A stretch of 21,414 nt of DNA from a virus. Position numbers and translations under genes: made by a program. The stretch is from IMG/VR virus record IMGVR_UViG_3300027784_000066, positions 1 through 21,414 of that record, one strand, 5' to 3'. This document shows, piece after piece, positions 16,942-21,306 of this stretch. A model generated the notes under the pieces. The model searched no databases. It saw only the letters and a program-made list of their open reading frames with translations, and was not told the DNA's origin. Every line of letters begins with the position of its first letter. The first letter of the stretch is position 1.

Positions 16942-17386
16942 CTTTTATCTCTCCTACGTCAATAACATTCTTATCTGTGCTTTCACCGCAAGCTAACCTG
17001 CCCATCTGGTGAAGAGTTTTAGCCGCCATGGCTATTGTGTAAACTTCACTACTGTCAGCTTGCTTCATAAATTTATTTAAACGTTGAAGTCCTGTCGTGG
17101 CAATCTCAACAGCAGCTAAATCCAGGTCGGCACCAACGCCAGCAATCTGGTCCATCACCCGTTCCTTGCGTTCCTGTTCCACTTCCTGCCTGAACTGGTC
17201 CCGTTCAACCGTCCACTGCTCTTTTTTGGACTTTCGCCCCAGGTTCTCATAGCTGATACCGTGCCTTTTGGCCACTTCTCGAATACTCGGCCAAATACGC
17301 ATGCCACTGTCTGGGTCCACGTAACCTTCAATATATTCACGCTTGGCCAATTCAGTTTCTTTTTTCTTATTAGCTCTTGCTTCCAT
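16871..17386 (-). CDS. Terminase small subunit (DNA recognition)
   Basis: 171 residues and the first gene of the late operon. Residues ~32-58 (WPSIREVAKRHGISYENLGR then KKEQW) are a helix-turn-helix of the kind found in Bacillota phage small terminases, followed by a long coiled region (ERDQFRQEVEQERKERVMDQ) and an oligomerisation segment. It selects the packaging site and activates the large subunit. ATG 17386 has AAAGGAG 10 bases upstream. A promoter candidate lies just before it, so this is likely the start of late transcription. Confidence 0.88.
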   Translation of the reverse strand: MEARANKKKETELAKREYIEGYVDPDSGMRIWPSIREVAKRHGISYENLGRKSKKEQWTVERDQFRQEVEQERKERVMDQIAGVGADLDLAAVEIATTGLQRLNKFMKQADSSEVYTIAMAAKTLHQMGRLACGESTDKNVIDVGEIKDVKQRLLSKVNSFAQRKQETGAN

Positions 17387-17414
17387 GGCCTCACAACTCC
17401 TTTGCTTTAATTTA

Positions 17415-17443
17415 AGTTTAACATAAATTTATTCCCGTGTCAA
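17415..17443 (-). promoter_or_regulatory. Candidate sigma-70 promoter for the late operon
   Basis: On the minus strand TTGACA (17443-17438), 17 bases, then TAAACT (17420-17415, four of six consensus bases). Transcription would begin about 20 bases before the small-terminase ATG. Its -35 box overlaps the left end of the inverted repeat at 17442-17455. Confidence 0.5.
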
Positions 17444-17455
17444 GTTCACGAACTT
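17442..17455. promoter_or_regulatory. Operator candidate between divergent promoters
   Basis: AAGTTC-AC-GAACTT is a perfect 6-bp inverted repeat overlapping the leftward -35 box and lying 24 bases before the rightward -35 box. The half-site core TTCGTGA recurs at 17488-17494 in the spacer of the rightward promoter. The ribbon-helix-helix protein encoded next door is an obvious but unproven ligand. Confidence 0.45.
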
Positions 17456-17478
17456 AACTTCTCTTAACATTCGCATCG

Positions 17479-17508
17479 TTGACATAATTCGTGATTACGT
17501 GCTATAAT
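17479..17508 (+). promoter_or_regulatory. Sigma-70 promoter of the rightward genes
   Basis: TTGACA (17479-17484), 18-base spacer, TATAAT (17503-17508): both boxes match consensus exactly. It reads into the ribbon-helix-helix gene whose ATG is 38 bases further on, with AAAGGAGAGGAG as ribosome site. Confidence 0.85.
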
Positions 17509-17546
17509 AGAAGTAGCACACAAGACAAAGAAAGGAGAGGAGAAAC

Positions 17547-17708
17547 ATGAAAAGAGACACCCAAATCGTCATTAAGCTAACACAAGAGGAGAAAAAACAA
17601 TGGCAGAATTTTGCAGACGAATACTCTGTGAACCTTTCTCACCTGGTCCGAAAGCTTATGGCCCAACACATGGAAAACATGAAAAAATCTGTTGCTAAAG
17701 AGAGGTGA
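17547..17708 (+). CDS. Small ribbon-helix-helix (Arc/CopG-type) DNA-binding protein
   Basis: 53 residues from an ATG with AAAGGAG upstream. The layout is a single beta strand (DTQIVIKLT) followed by two helices (QEEKKQWQNFADEY and SHLVRKLMAQHMENM) separated by a short turn (SVNLS), exactly the ribbon-helix-helix pattern; such proteins bind DNA as dimers through the strand pair. It is the first gene of the rightward unit and overlaps the start region of the next. Likely a transcriptional regulator of the divergent region, or a protein binding the nearby repeat array as some CopG/ParG-type proteins do. No toxin gene is adjacent, so an antitoxin is less likely. Confidence 0.82.
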   Translation: MKRDTQIVIKLTQEEKKQWQNFADEYSVNLSHLVRKLMAQHMENMKKSVAKER

Positions 17709-17713
17709 TTGAA

Positions 17714-18571
17714 ATGGAGACCACTGCCCCCCAGCAAGGCATCACGGAAGAGCAAGCCATTTTAGCTCTGCATAGCTGGTTAACTCAATGCCTTTGCGAA
17801 AATCCAGAACACGACACAGAAGACGCTAAAATGCAAAAATACGACAACAAACTTTATCTCCGTCCAGCTATTAACAGAGAGCTTAAATCAGACCTTCGTT
17901 GGTTGCTTGATAACGCTTCTTACTGTCAAAGCACCAAAGAGTTCGTTAGTAAAGTTCGAGACATTATAATTTTCAATCGACAAGAATACGACTACAAAAA
18001 ACACGTTCCTATTCTTTGTGAAGAATGTGCTCGTTCCCGTGGGTTCACTGTCGATACGGTTTGGCCAATTGTCTCTCAACCAGACTACAGGTGCTCCAAA
18101 TGCGGAAATTACTGGAGACCAATGGACGACAGCGTTCCAGGTGCTTACATTGAACTTGAAGACGGACAGCCAATTTGCCTGGTGTGCTTTCTTAAAGAAA
18201 GCCTGCAGGACGAAGTGCAAAAGTATCGACAAAAGCAACTTCGAGAGAACATGAAGCTTATCAATCCTAATAAACAAGAAGAAAGCACTTCTCTCAGTAG
18301 AAAAGAACAGCGTAAAATCTGGAGAGAACGCAACGAAGAAATCTTGGCCAACACACTGCAGGAAGGTTCTTGTAAAAAATGTGGTGAAGCAGAAGACAGT
18401 GAATTAGACATCATCACCACAGAAGAAAGTCCAAAAGGTAAAGTTTCTAACTGGAGAAGAGACAACAGCCCTGAAGTCTTCCAGTCTAAACTTTCCACTT
18501 GTGTTATTATTTGCCACGACTGCCTAAAAGATGAAAAAGCTGTCGAGAGAATTAGAAAGCGGAAAAATTGA
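17714..18571 (+). CDS. Cys-rich zinc-binding protein with degenerate HNH-like C-terminus
   Basis: 285 residues. ATG 17714 is chosen because AGAGGTGA ends six bases upstream; an in-frame GTG at 17705 falls inside that ribosome site. Three CxxC knuckles are visible in the middle: C102/C105, C127/C130, C155/C158, probably a treble-clef or ribbon pair. Residues 220-270 follow the layout of small HNH endonucleases: CKKCGE, SELDI, a conserved-type Ser, then TCVIICHDC. But the positions of the catalytic His pair after 'LD' read IITT, and the final CH is CL. It may therefore be a zinc-binding DNA or protein adaptor rather than a nuclease. Function unknown; expressed with the RHH protein. Confidence 0.8.
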   Translation: METTAPQQGITEEQAILALHSWLTQCLCENPEHDTEDAKMQKYDNKLYLRPAINRELKSDLRWLLDNASYCQSTKEFVSKVRDIIIFNRQEYDYKKHVPILCEECARSRGFTVDTVWPIVSQPDYRCSKCGNYWRPMDDSVPGAYIELEDGQPICLVCFLKESLQDEVQKYRQKQLRENMKLINPNKQEESTSLSRKEQRKIWRERNEEILANTLQEGSCKKCGEAEDSELDIITTEESPKGKVSNWRRDNSPEVFQSKLSTCVIICHDCLKDEKAVERIRKRKN

Positions 18572-18625
18572 GACACCACAATTTCAACAATTTTTCACCA
18601 CAATTCTCTTGCCACACGCCACAAG

Positions 18626-18654
18626 CCCTGGCCACACGCTGGTCAGGGTTTTTT
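18626..18654 (+). terminator. Rho-independent terminator 1 of the rightward unit
   Basis: An 8-bp stem CCCTGGCC/GGTCAGGG (one G-U pair), 7-base loop and TTTTTT, 55 bases after the stop codon. The loop contains ACACG from the repeat motif. Confidence 0.85.
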
Positions 18655-18674
18655 CATATTCAGATACCGAAGAA

Positions 18675-18700
18675 GCCCGTCACACGGGCATCTTTTTCTT
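18675..18700 (+). terminator. Rho-independent terminator 2 of the rightward unit
   Basis: GCCCG-TCACA-CGGGC followed by ATCTTTTTCTTT. It is a tandem backup to the first terminator. Read leftward the stem is followed only by TTCTTC, so it is at most a weak terminator in that direction. Confidence 0.75.
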
Positions 18701-18911
18701 TCGTTGCCTGTGGTTGACAAGTATCTGCCACATGTGGCAAGCGTGTGGCAACAAGCCACATCGCCACAATCCTATGCCACACACACACTCACTTCGTGAG
18801 TGTGTGTGGCAGAGTGGTCCTTTTTTGGGAACACCTCTTGCCACACGTCAGAAACACTCTGTAATTACCTGTGACCTTAAGAATGACCGAAAACTTCGGT
18901 ATGTGGCTATA

Positions 18912-18945
18912 CGTGTGGCAAGCTGGAAAGAACTGGTACCACACG
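18912..18945. repeat. 34-bp diverged repeat, copy 1
   Basis: It starts CGTGTGGC and ends CCACACG, so it is itself an imperfect hairpin. It matches 19077-19110 at 29 of 34 positions, and all five differences are transitions. The flanks are not similar. Confidence 0.85.
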
Positions 18946-18999
18946 TGTGGCAACTGTCTTGCCACACGATAGTGTGTGGCAGAACTAATTATTAAGAGG

Positions 19000-19028
19000 A
19001 TTATAATATTCGAGAATGCCCGTAACAA
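19000..19028 (-). promoter_or_regulatory. Candidate leftward promoter inside the repeat region
   Basis: On the minus strand TTGTTA (19028-19023), 17 bases, TATAAT (19005-19000). A transcript would run through the hairpins between 18990 and ~18700 with no gene to translate, so it could make a structured RNA. The -10 box is exact; the -35 matches four of six. Confidence 0.4.
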
Positions 19029-19076
19029 CGGAAATTTTTCTTCTCGGCTTTTCTGTGGTCTTGGTGGGTTGATAAC

Positions 19077-19110
19077 CGTGTGGCGAACTGGAAGGAGCTG
19101 GCACCACACG
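19077..19110. repeat. 34-bp diverged repeat, copy 2
   Basis: Second copy of the unit at 18912-18945, same orientation, 165 bases further on. Its outer arms extend to 9 bp (ACCGTGTGG/CCACACGGT, 19075-19112). It runs directly into the tandem 12-mers. Confidence 0.85.
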
Positions 19111-19136
19111 GTCTGCCACACGGTCTGCCACACGTG
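19104..19136. repeat. Tandem 12-bp repeats (CCACACGGTCTG)
   Basis: Two exact copies at 19104-19115 and 19116-19127 are followed by CCACACGTG (19128) and CCACACATATG (19137), so four CCACAC cores stand in direct orientation. The 12-, 12- and 9-base phasing resembles iterons, but no replication initiator is encoded in the window. Confidence 0.85.
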
Positions 19137-19147
19137 CCACACATATG

Positions 19148-19188
19148 AAAAGGGTGCCCACTGGTTATGTCAACACCCTTGGGCACCC
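19148..19188 (-). terminator. Terminator of the leftward early operon
   Basis: On the minus strand GGGTGCCCA (19188-19180) pairs perfectly with TGGGCACCC (19160-19152), loop 19 bases, then TTTT. It lies 36 bases past the last stop codon (19224). AGGGTG occurs twice in the arms and loop, allowing an alternative pairing with CACCCT, so an attenuator-like switch is conceivable. The U-run is short. Confidence 0.6.
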
Positions 19189-19223
19189 ATGCGAGTGCGA
19201 GACTTCAGCTGGCTCTTTCGGTA

Positions 19224-19427
19224 TTAGAGACGAATATCATTGTCGAACTGGTCTACAATATTAATTTCTGCGAAGCCAACTTCAAATTCTTCCCAATTTA
19301 CACTATTCATATAACTACTTGCTTTAGATTTTTGAAACGCTTCCATTTTCGTTTTCGCTATAGCTTCGCCTTGGAAATCCACTTCTCCGTTCTCTTTTTC
19401 GATAACGAACACTTTAAACAGCTTCAT
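19224..19427 (-). CDS. Short in-frame product with its own ribosome site
   Basis: 67 residues, beginning MKLFKVFVIE. AAAGGAGAGAAAAGC directly precedes its ATG, a far better ribosome site than that of the long form at 19664. It has an alternating strand, helix, strand pattern as in small alpha/beta phage proteins and an acidic end. Whether long, short or both forms are made cannot be told from the sequence. Confidence 0.55.
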   Translation of the reverse strand: MKLFKVFVIEKENGEVDFQGEAIAKTKMEAFQKSKASSYMNSVNWEEFEVGFAEINIVDQFDNDIRL

Positions 19428-19664
19428 GCTTTTCTCTCCTTTCGTTTTTCGTTCTACCATTCCACTGAACACTAAATTTTCATTCACTTGTTTTTCCAAC
19501 TCCTTTTTTATGTGACTTTGAAAATCAATGCCCACACTGCTTTTACAATTGTGGTGCATGTGAAGAAACGGTCTTGGTGGTTCTGGCGGTTTCAATGTTG
19601 TTAATTTCTTTGGTGGTGAGATTGACTTTTCTAATGATGAGAATAAACTTTCTATTTTACTCAC
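19224..19664 (-). CDS. Unknown protein, last gene of the early operon; nested start possible
   Basis: 146 residues from GTG 19664, which overlaps the TGA of the upstream membrane peptide (GTGA) and follows AAAGGAG without a gap, so it must rely on coupled translation. The N-terminal half has a Pro-rich stretch (LKPPEPPRP), HMHHNC and a helix (FQSHIKKELEKQV). Residues 80-146 begin with a second ATG (19427) having AAAGGAG seven bases upstream, and form a compact small domain (MKLFKVFVIEKENGEVDF; TKMEAFQKSKA; WEEFEVGFAEI). The 67-residue form may be the main product. No family recognised. Confidence 0.65.
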   Translation of the reverse strand: MSKIESLFSSLEKSISPPKKLTTLKPPEPPRPFLHMHHNCKSSVGIDFQSHIKKELEKQVNENLVFSGMVERKTKGEKSMKLFKVFVIEKENGEVDFQGEAIAKTKMEAFQKSKASSYMNSVNWEEFEVGFAEINIVDQFDNDIRL

Positions 19665-19744
19665 CTCCTTTCCAATAAATGCCCTAACATATGAAGCATA
19701 AAAGCCACTGCTAAAAAGGCGAAAGCTATTTCCATGTTATCCAC
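19661..19744 (-). CDS. 27-residue single-span membrane peptide
   Basis: From GTG 19744 (AAGGAG nine bases upstream), or ATG three codons later (19735). The peptide is MDNMEIAFAFLAVAFMLHML followed by GHLLERR: acidic N-terminus, one hydrophobic helix, basic C-terminus, so N-out/C-in by the positive-inside rule. The TGA overlaps the next GTG. Its size and design fit phage micro-proteins acting on the host membrane, but the function is unknown. The ribosome site, spacing and coupling support it being real. Confidence 0.6.
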   Translation of the reverse strand: MDNMEIAFAFLAVAFMLHMLGHLLERR

Positions 19745-19759
19745 TCTGTTTCACTCCTT

Positions 19760-19978
19760 TCAAGCTGGGTCGGCCACAATACACCAGGTGCCTAATTCTT
19801 TGTCGAAATAAGGGTGGCCCAAAGCTCTGAAAGTTATAACATCTTGGTGTGTTTTCACCACTTCACCGTCTGGTTCATAAAGCGTGAACAACTCCCCAGG
19901 ATTTAAGTCTTCGAAGCGAATGTTTTCCCACTCTCCAGTGTCAGCGTTATACTTTTTAGTGTCTCTGTCGTTAGACAT
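19760..19978 (-). CDS. Small unknown protein
   Basis: 72 residues from ATG 19978, which has AAGGAGG eight bases upstream; an in-frame TTG at 20014 lacks one. The sequence is mainly beta: DADTGEWENIRFEDLNPGEL-like opening (here NADTGEWENIRFEDLNPGE), FTLYEPDGEVV, DVITFRALGHPYF and GTWCIVADPA, suggesting a small barrel such as those found in phage 'NPGE-F' hypothetical proteins. Function not known. The next gene starts 16 bases further. Confidence 0.75.
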   Translation of the reverse strand: MSNDRDTKKYNADTGEWENIRFEDLNPGELFTLYEPDGEVVKTHQDVITFRALGHPYFDKELGTWCIVADPA

Positions 19979-20010
19979 GGCTTCTTCCTCCTTCAGAGGT
20001 GATAATTTTT

Positions 20011-20139
20011 TCAATAATTAGCTGTCTCATCTTCAAGTTCTACAATTAGAGTGGTGCTGTCTGTTGCGGGGTTTCCAACGTTTTTCACCCTTTTTCCTGT
20101 TAATTGACTATAAATCTTGTTATTTCTCAATATGAACAT
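20011..20139 (-). CDS. Small unknown protein (42 residues)
   Basis: ATG 20139 follows AAAGGAGAAAAAGCC, a strong ribosome site, and the gene overlaps the upstream gene by 13 bases. The peptide (MFILRNNKIYSQLTGKRVKN, then a Thr-rich strand TDSTTLIVELEDETANY) is beta-rich and acidic at the end. No family recognised. Support comes from ribosome site, overlap and tight packing. Confidence 0.6.
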   Translation of the reverse strand: MFILRNNKIYSQLTGKRVKNVGNPATDSTTLIVELEDETANY

Positions 20140-20306
20140 GGCTTTTTCTCCTTTTCTTCAATGTGCTCCCTGCGTAATCTGTCATACCTTAGCTCCCAAC
20201 CTTTTATCATGTAAATGAGTTCTTCTGCTTGCTCTGGTGGTGCGTTGTTAAAAACTTCGTGAAGCTGTCGCAAGACTTCAGCAGTTTCCTGTAGTTCAGT
20301 TTTCAT
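20127..20306 (-). CDS. Small helical unknown protein (59 residues)
   Basis: ATG 20306 has GGAGGTGG upstream and overlaps the end of the preceding gene by 11 bases. The peptide is helical and charged: TELQETAEVLRQLHEVFNNA, then PPEQAEELIYMIKGWELRYD and a basic/acidic tail ending KKPCSY. It could form a short helical hairpin. Function unknown; probably co-translated with its neighbours. Confidence 0.65.
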   Translation of the reverse strand: MKTELQETAEVLRQLHEVFNNAPPEQAEELIYMIKGWELRYDRLRREHIEEKEKKPCSY

Positions 20307-20541
20307 AGTTCCACCTCCACTCTAACTTAAAATTTCGACACTGCCTGAGCTTTTTTACCCACGAAGGATTTCCACCGTTACCACTATTAGTTATGTTATG
20401 TATGTCGAGTGCAAAACTGTAAGCTTCTTTAATTTCTTTCAGCGTGTGTTCCTGAGACACCTTAACTAAATCCTCCGTGCTTTTAGATTTTTTGACCTTT
20501 TCGATTATGGCCTTTCGGGTTTCGGTTTCTACCTCTCCCAT
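20296..20541 (-). CDS. Small unknown protein (81 residues)
   Basis: A helical N-terminal half (ETETRKAIIEKVKKSKSTED, HTLKEIKEAYSFALDIHNI) and a basic/aromatic C-terminus (WVKKLRQCRNFKLEWRWNYEN). ATG 20541 stands 2 bases after the stop of the preceding gene, with GGGGGTAGAG upstream. No known domain seen. Basic C-terminus may bind nucleic acid, which is speculation. Confidence 0.75.
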   Translation of the reverse strand: MGEVETETRKAIIEKVKKSKSTEDLVKVSQEHTLKEIKEAYSFALDIHNITNSGNGGNPSWVKKLRQCRNFKLEWRWNYEN

Positions 20542-20543
20542 TT

Positions 20544-20765
20544 TTACTCTACCCCCAATTCTTCTTGAAGGTTCTTTAATGCTGTTTCTGAAGAGATTGC
20601 CCCTTCTTTTGCTTTCCTTAATACATTTTCAATTTTTTGGACTTGTGTCGTCCTGAAATTTAGTCTTGCTTGAATTATGGGAATGTGGTCTGGTTCGATA
20701 GAAGTAAGCTCTCTTTCTGACAAATTATAGTCATAATCGTAACGGTCTTGACGAAAAGAAGTCAT
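20544..20765 (-). CDS. Small unknown protein (73 residues)
   Basis: ATG 20765 is preferred because AGGAGG lies nine bases upstream; in-frame ATGs up to 20885 lie within the upstream gene and lack a ribosome site. The N-terminus is Tyr/Asp-rich (SFRQDRYDYDYNLSERE), followed by a helical hairpin-like C-terminus (QARLNFRTTQVQKIENVLRK and SSETALKNLQEELG). Unknown function; part of the early operon. Confidence 0.75.
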   Translation of the reverse strand: MTSFRQDRYDYDYNLSERELTSIEPDHIPIIQARLNFRTTQVQKIENVLRKAKEGAISSETALKNLQEELGVE

Positions 20766-20781
20766 TTTATTCCCTCCTCTT

Positions 20782-20976
20782 TTAATTGTCGTCAGGTTCA
20801 AAACCTTCAAATATACCGTCCAGAAATTTTTCTTGATTTCTCTCAATCCAGAGCACGGTTTCATAATATCCCAGGTTGTGTGCAACTCTCTGGACGTTAG
20901 CGTAATCGAACATGTTTACGCTTCCGTTTTCCATCACTGCTTCAATTCCTTCGAACACCTTTTTAGGAACCTTCAC
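20782..20976 (-). CDS. DUF5049-like small protein
   Basis: 64 residues from GTG 20976 with AAAGGAG nine bases upstream. The sequence VFEGIEAVMENGSVNMFDYA, then RVAHNLGYYETVLWIERNQE and YL-like end DGIFEGFEPD matches my memory of the DUF5049 pattern found in Bacillota phages (NMFD, LGY, W+..N...+.+GIF.GF). Function of that family is not known to me. It is acidic at the C-terminus and sits after a 72-base leader containing a hairpin. Confidence 0.65.
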   Translation of the reverse strand: MKVPKKVFEGIEAVMENGSVNMFDYANVQRVAHNLGYYETVLWIERNQEKFLDGIFEGFEPDDN

Positions 20977-21000
20977 CTGACACCTCTCCTTTCAGTTTCA

Positions 21001-21039
21001 CCCTGACAGAGGCCCTTAACGAGAGAACCCCTGCCAGGG
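21001..21039 (-). other. Hairpin in the leader between AbrB-type and DUF5049-like genes
   Basis: On the minus strand CCCTGGCAG (21039-21031) pairs with CTGTCAGGG (21009-21001) over nine bases with one G-U, loop 21. No U-run follows, so it is not a leftward terminator; it may be a processing or attenuation site. AACCC/GGGTT (21026-21041) offers a competing small hairpin. Confidence 0.5.
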
Positions 21040-21048
21040 TTAACCTTT

Positions 21049-21306
21049 TTACCTTAGCAAATTACTAACACAACTTCTGCAGACTTTCTTTCCACAATAT
21101 TCAGAGAATGCGTCAACTTCTTCCTCCAGCATTATTTCACAGATAACACAGTGTGGTTTTTCTTCGTGTTTTCGGACCACCACTTCCCAACGGTTTAGAA
21201 TGTAAATTTCAACTGGGTCTCCGTTTTTAACGTCAAGATGTTTTCGAATTTCTTTAGGAATGACTAACCTTCCTAAACTGTCAATGTGTTTAACTACTCC
21301 TACCAA
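21049..21306 (-). CDS. AbrB/SpoVT-type regulator with C-terminal zinc-binding knuckles
   Basis: 85 residues from TTG 21306, which has AAAGGAG nine bases upstream and gives the usual short lead before the domain; an ATG at 21354 has no ribosome site. Residues 2-45 are an AbrB swapped-hairpin domain (VVKHIDSLGRLVIPKEIRKH, then NGDPVEIYIL), which binds DNA as a dimer. Residues ~54-82 carry CVIC and YCGKKVCRSC, four to five Cys that probably hold a zinc. It resembles AbrB-like transition regulators carried by phages. Likely an early regulator of phage or host genes. Confidence 0.85.
   Translation of the reverse strand: MVGVVKHIDSLGRLVIPKEIRKHLDVKNGDPVEIYILNRWEVVVRKHEEKPHCVICEIMLEEEVDAFSEYCGKKVCRSCVSNLLR

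Larger units (their letters stand above)
18609..19143. repeat. GCCACA/TGTGGC repeat array with nested palindromes
   Basis: Twelve GCCACA cores (18611, 18618, 18631, 18727, 18755, 18763, 18776, 18840, 18961, 19115, 19127, 19136) and eight TGTGGC cores (18733, 18744, 18805, 18902, 18914, 18946, 18975, 19079). The favoured long form is CTTGCCACACGT. Perfect palindromes occur at 18726-18739 (TGCCACATGTGGCA) and 18939-18950 (CCACACGTGTGG). Paired arms occur at 18837-18848/18911-18922 (12 bp), 18960-18967/18974-18981 (8 bp) and 19075-19083/19104-19112 (9 bp). A (CA)n/(TG)n hairpin spans 18775-18811. ACCGAA-AAC-TTCGGT (18886-18900) sits inside the 12-bp arms. Confidence 0.9.
18572..19223. other. Gene-free, hairpin-rich intergenic region
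   Basis: 652 bases between the stop of the Cys-rich gene and the stop of the leftward early operon. No frame here looks like a gene: the longer open frames simply translate the repeats (Cys/His/Trp/Val-rich) and lack ribosome sites. It holds the two rightward terminators, the GCCACA repeat array, a candidate leftward promoter at 19000-19028 and the leftward terminator hairpin. An 8-bp inverted repeat (AAAAATTG 18563-18570 / CAATTTTT 18588-18595) straddles the upstream stop codon, and CACCACAATT occurs twice (18574, 18596). Confidence 0.85.

Noticed and set aside
17547-17708. RHH protein as antitoxin of a toxin-antitoxin pair
   Set aside because: The following gene is a 285-residue Cys-rich protein unlike known toxins, and no small toxin-like gene is adjacent.
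18714-18742. TTGACA at 18714 as a rightward promoter
   Set aside because: No -10-like hexamer at 16-18 bases; GCAAGC lies there instead.
18775-18811. Long CA/TG hairpin as a terminator
   Set aside because: The T-run (from 18821) begins about 10 bases after the stem and a 2-base bulge is needed; better seen as part of the array.
18789-19142. 117-residue leftward open frame in the repeat island
   Set aside because: It translates the repeats into Trp/Cys/His-rich text, has no ribosome site and no domain; the repeat explains the open frame.
18609-19143. CRISPR array
   Set aside because: Repeats are too short, in both orientations, at irregular spacing, without uniform spacers or cas genes.
19145-19173. 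TTGACA-N17-TTTCAT leftward promoter within the terminator hairpin
   Set aside because: The -35 lies in the loop of a convincing hairpin and the -10 is poor (four of six); termination explains the region better, though a weak promoter cannot be excluded.
18531-19227. Rightward open frames 18531-18995 and 18976-19227
   Set aside because: Same reason: composed of repeat and terminator sequence, crossing two strong terminators, no ribosome site.
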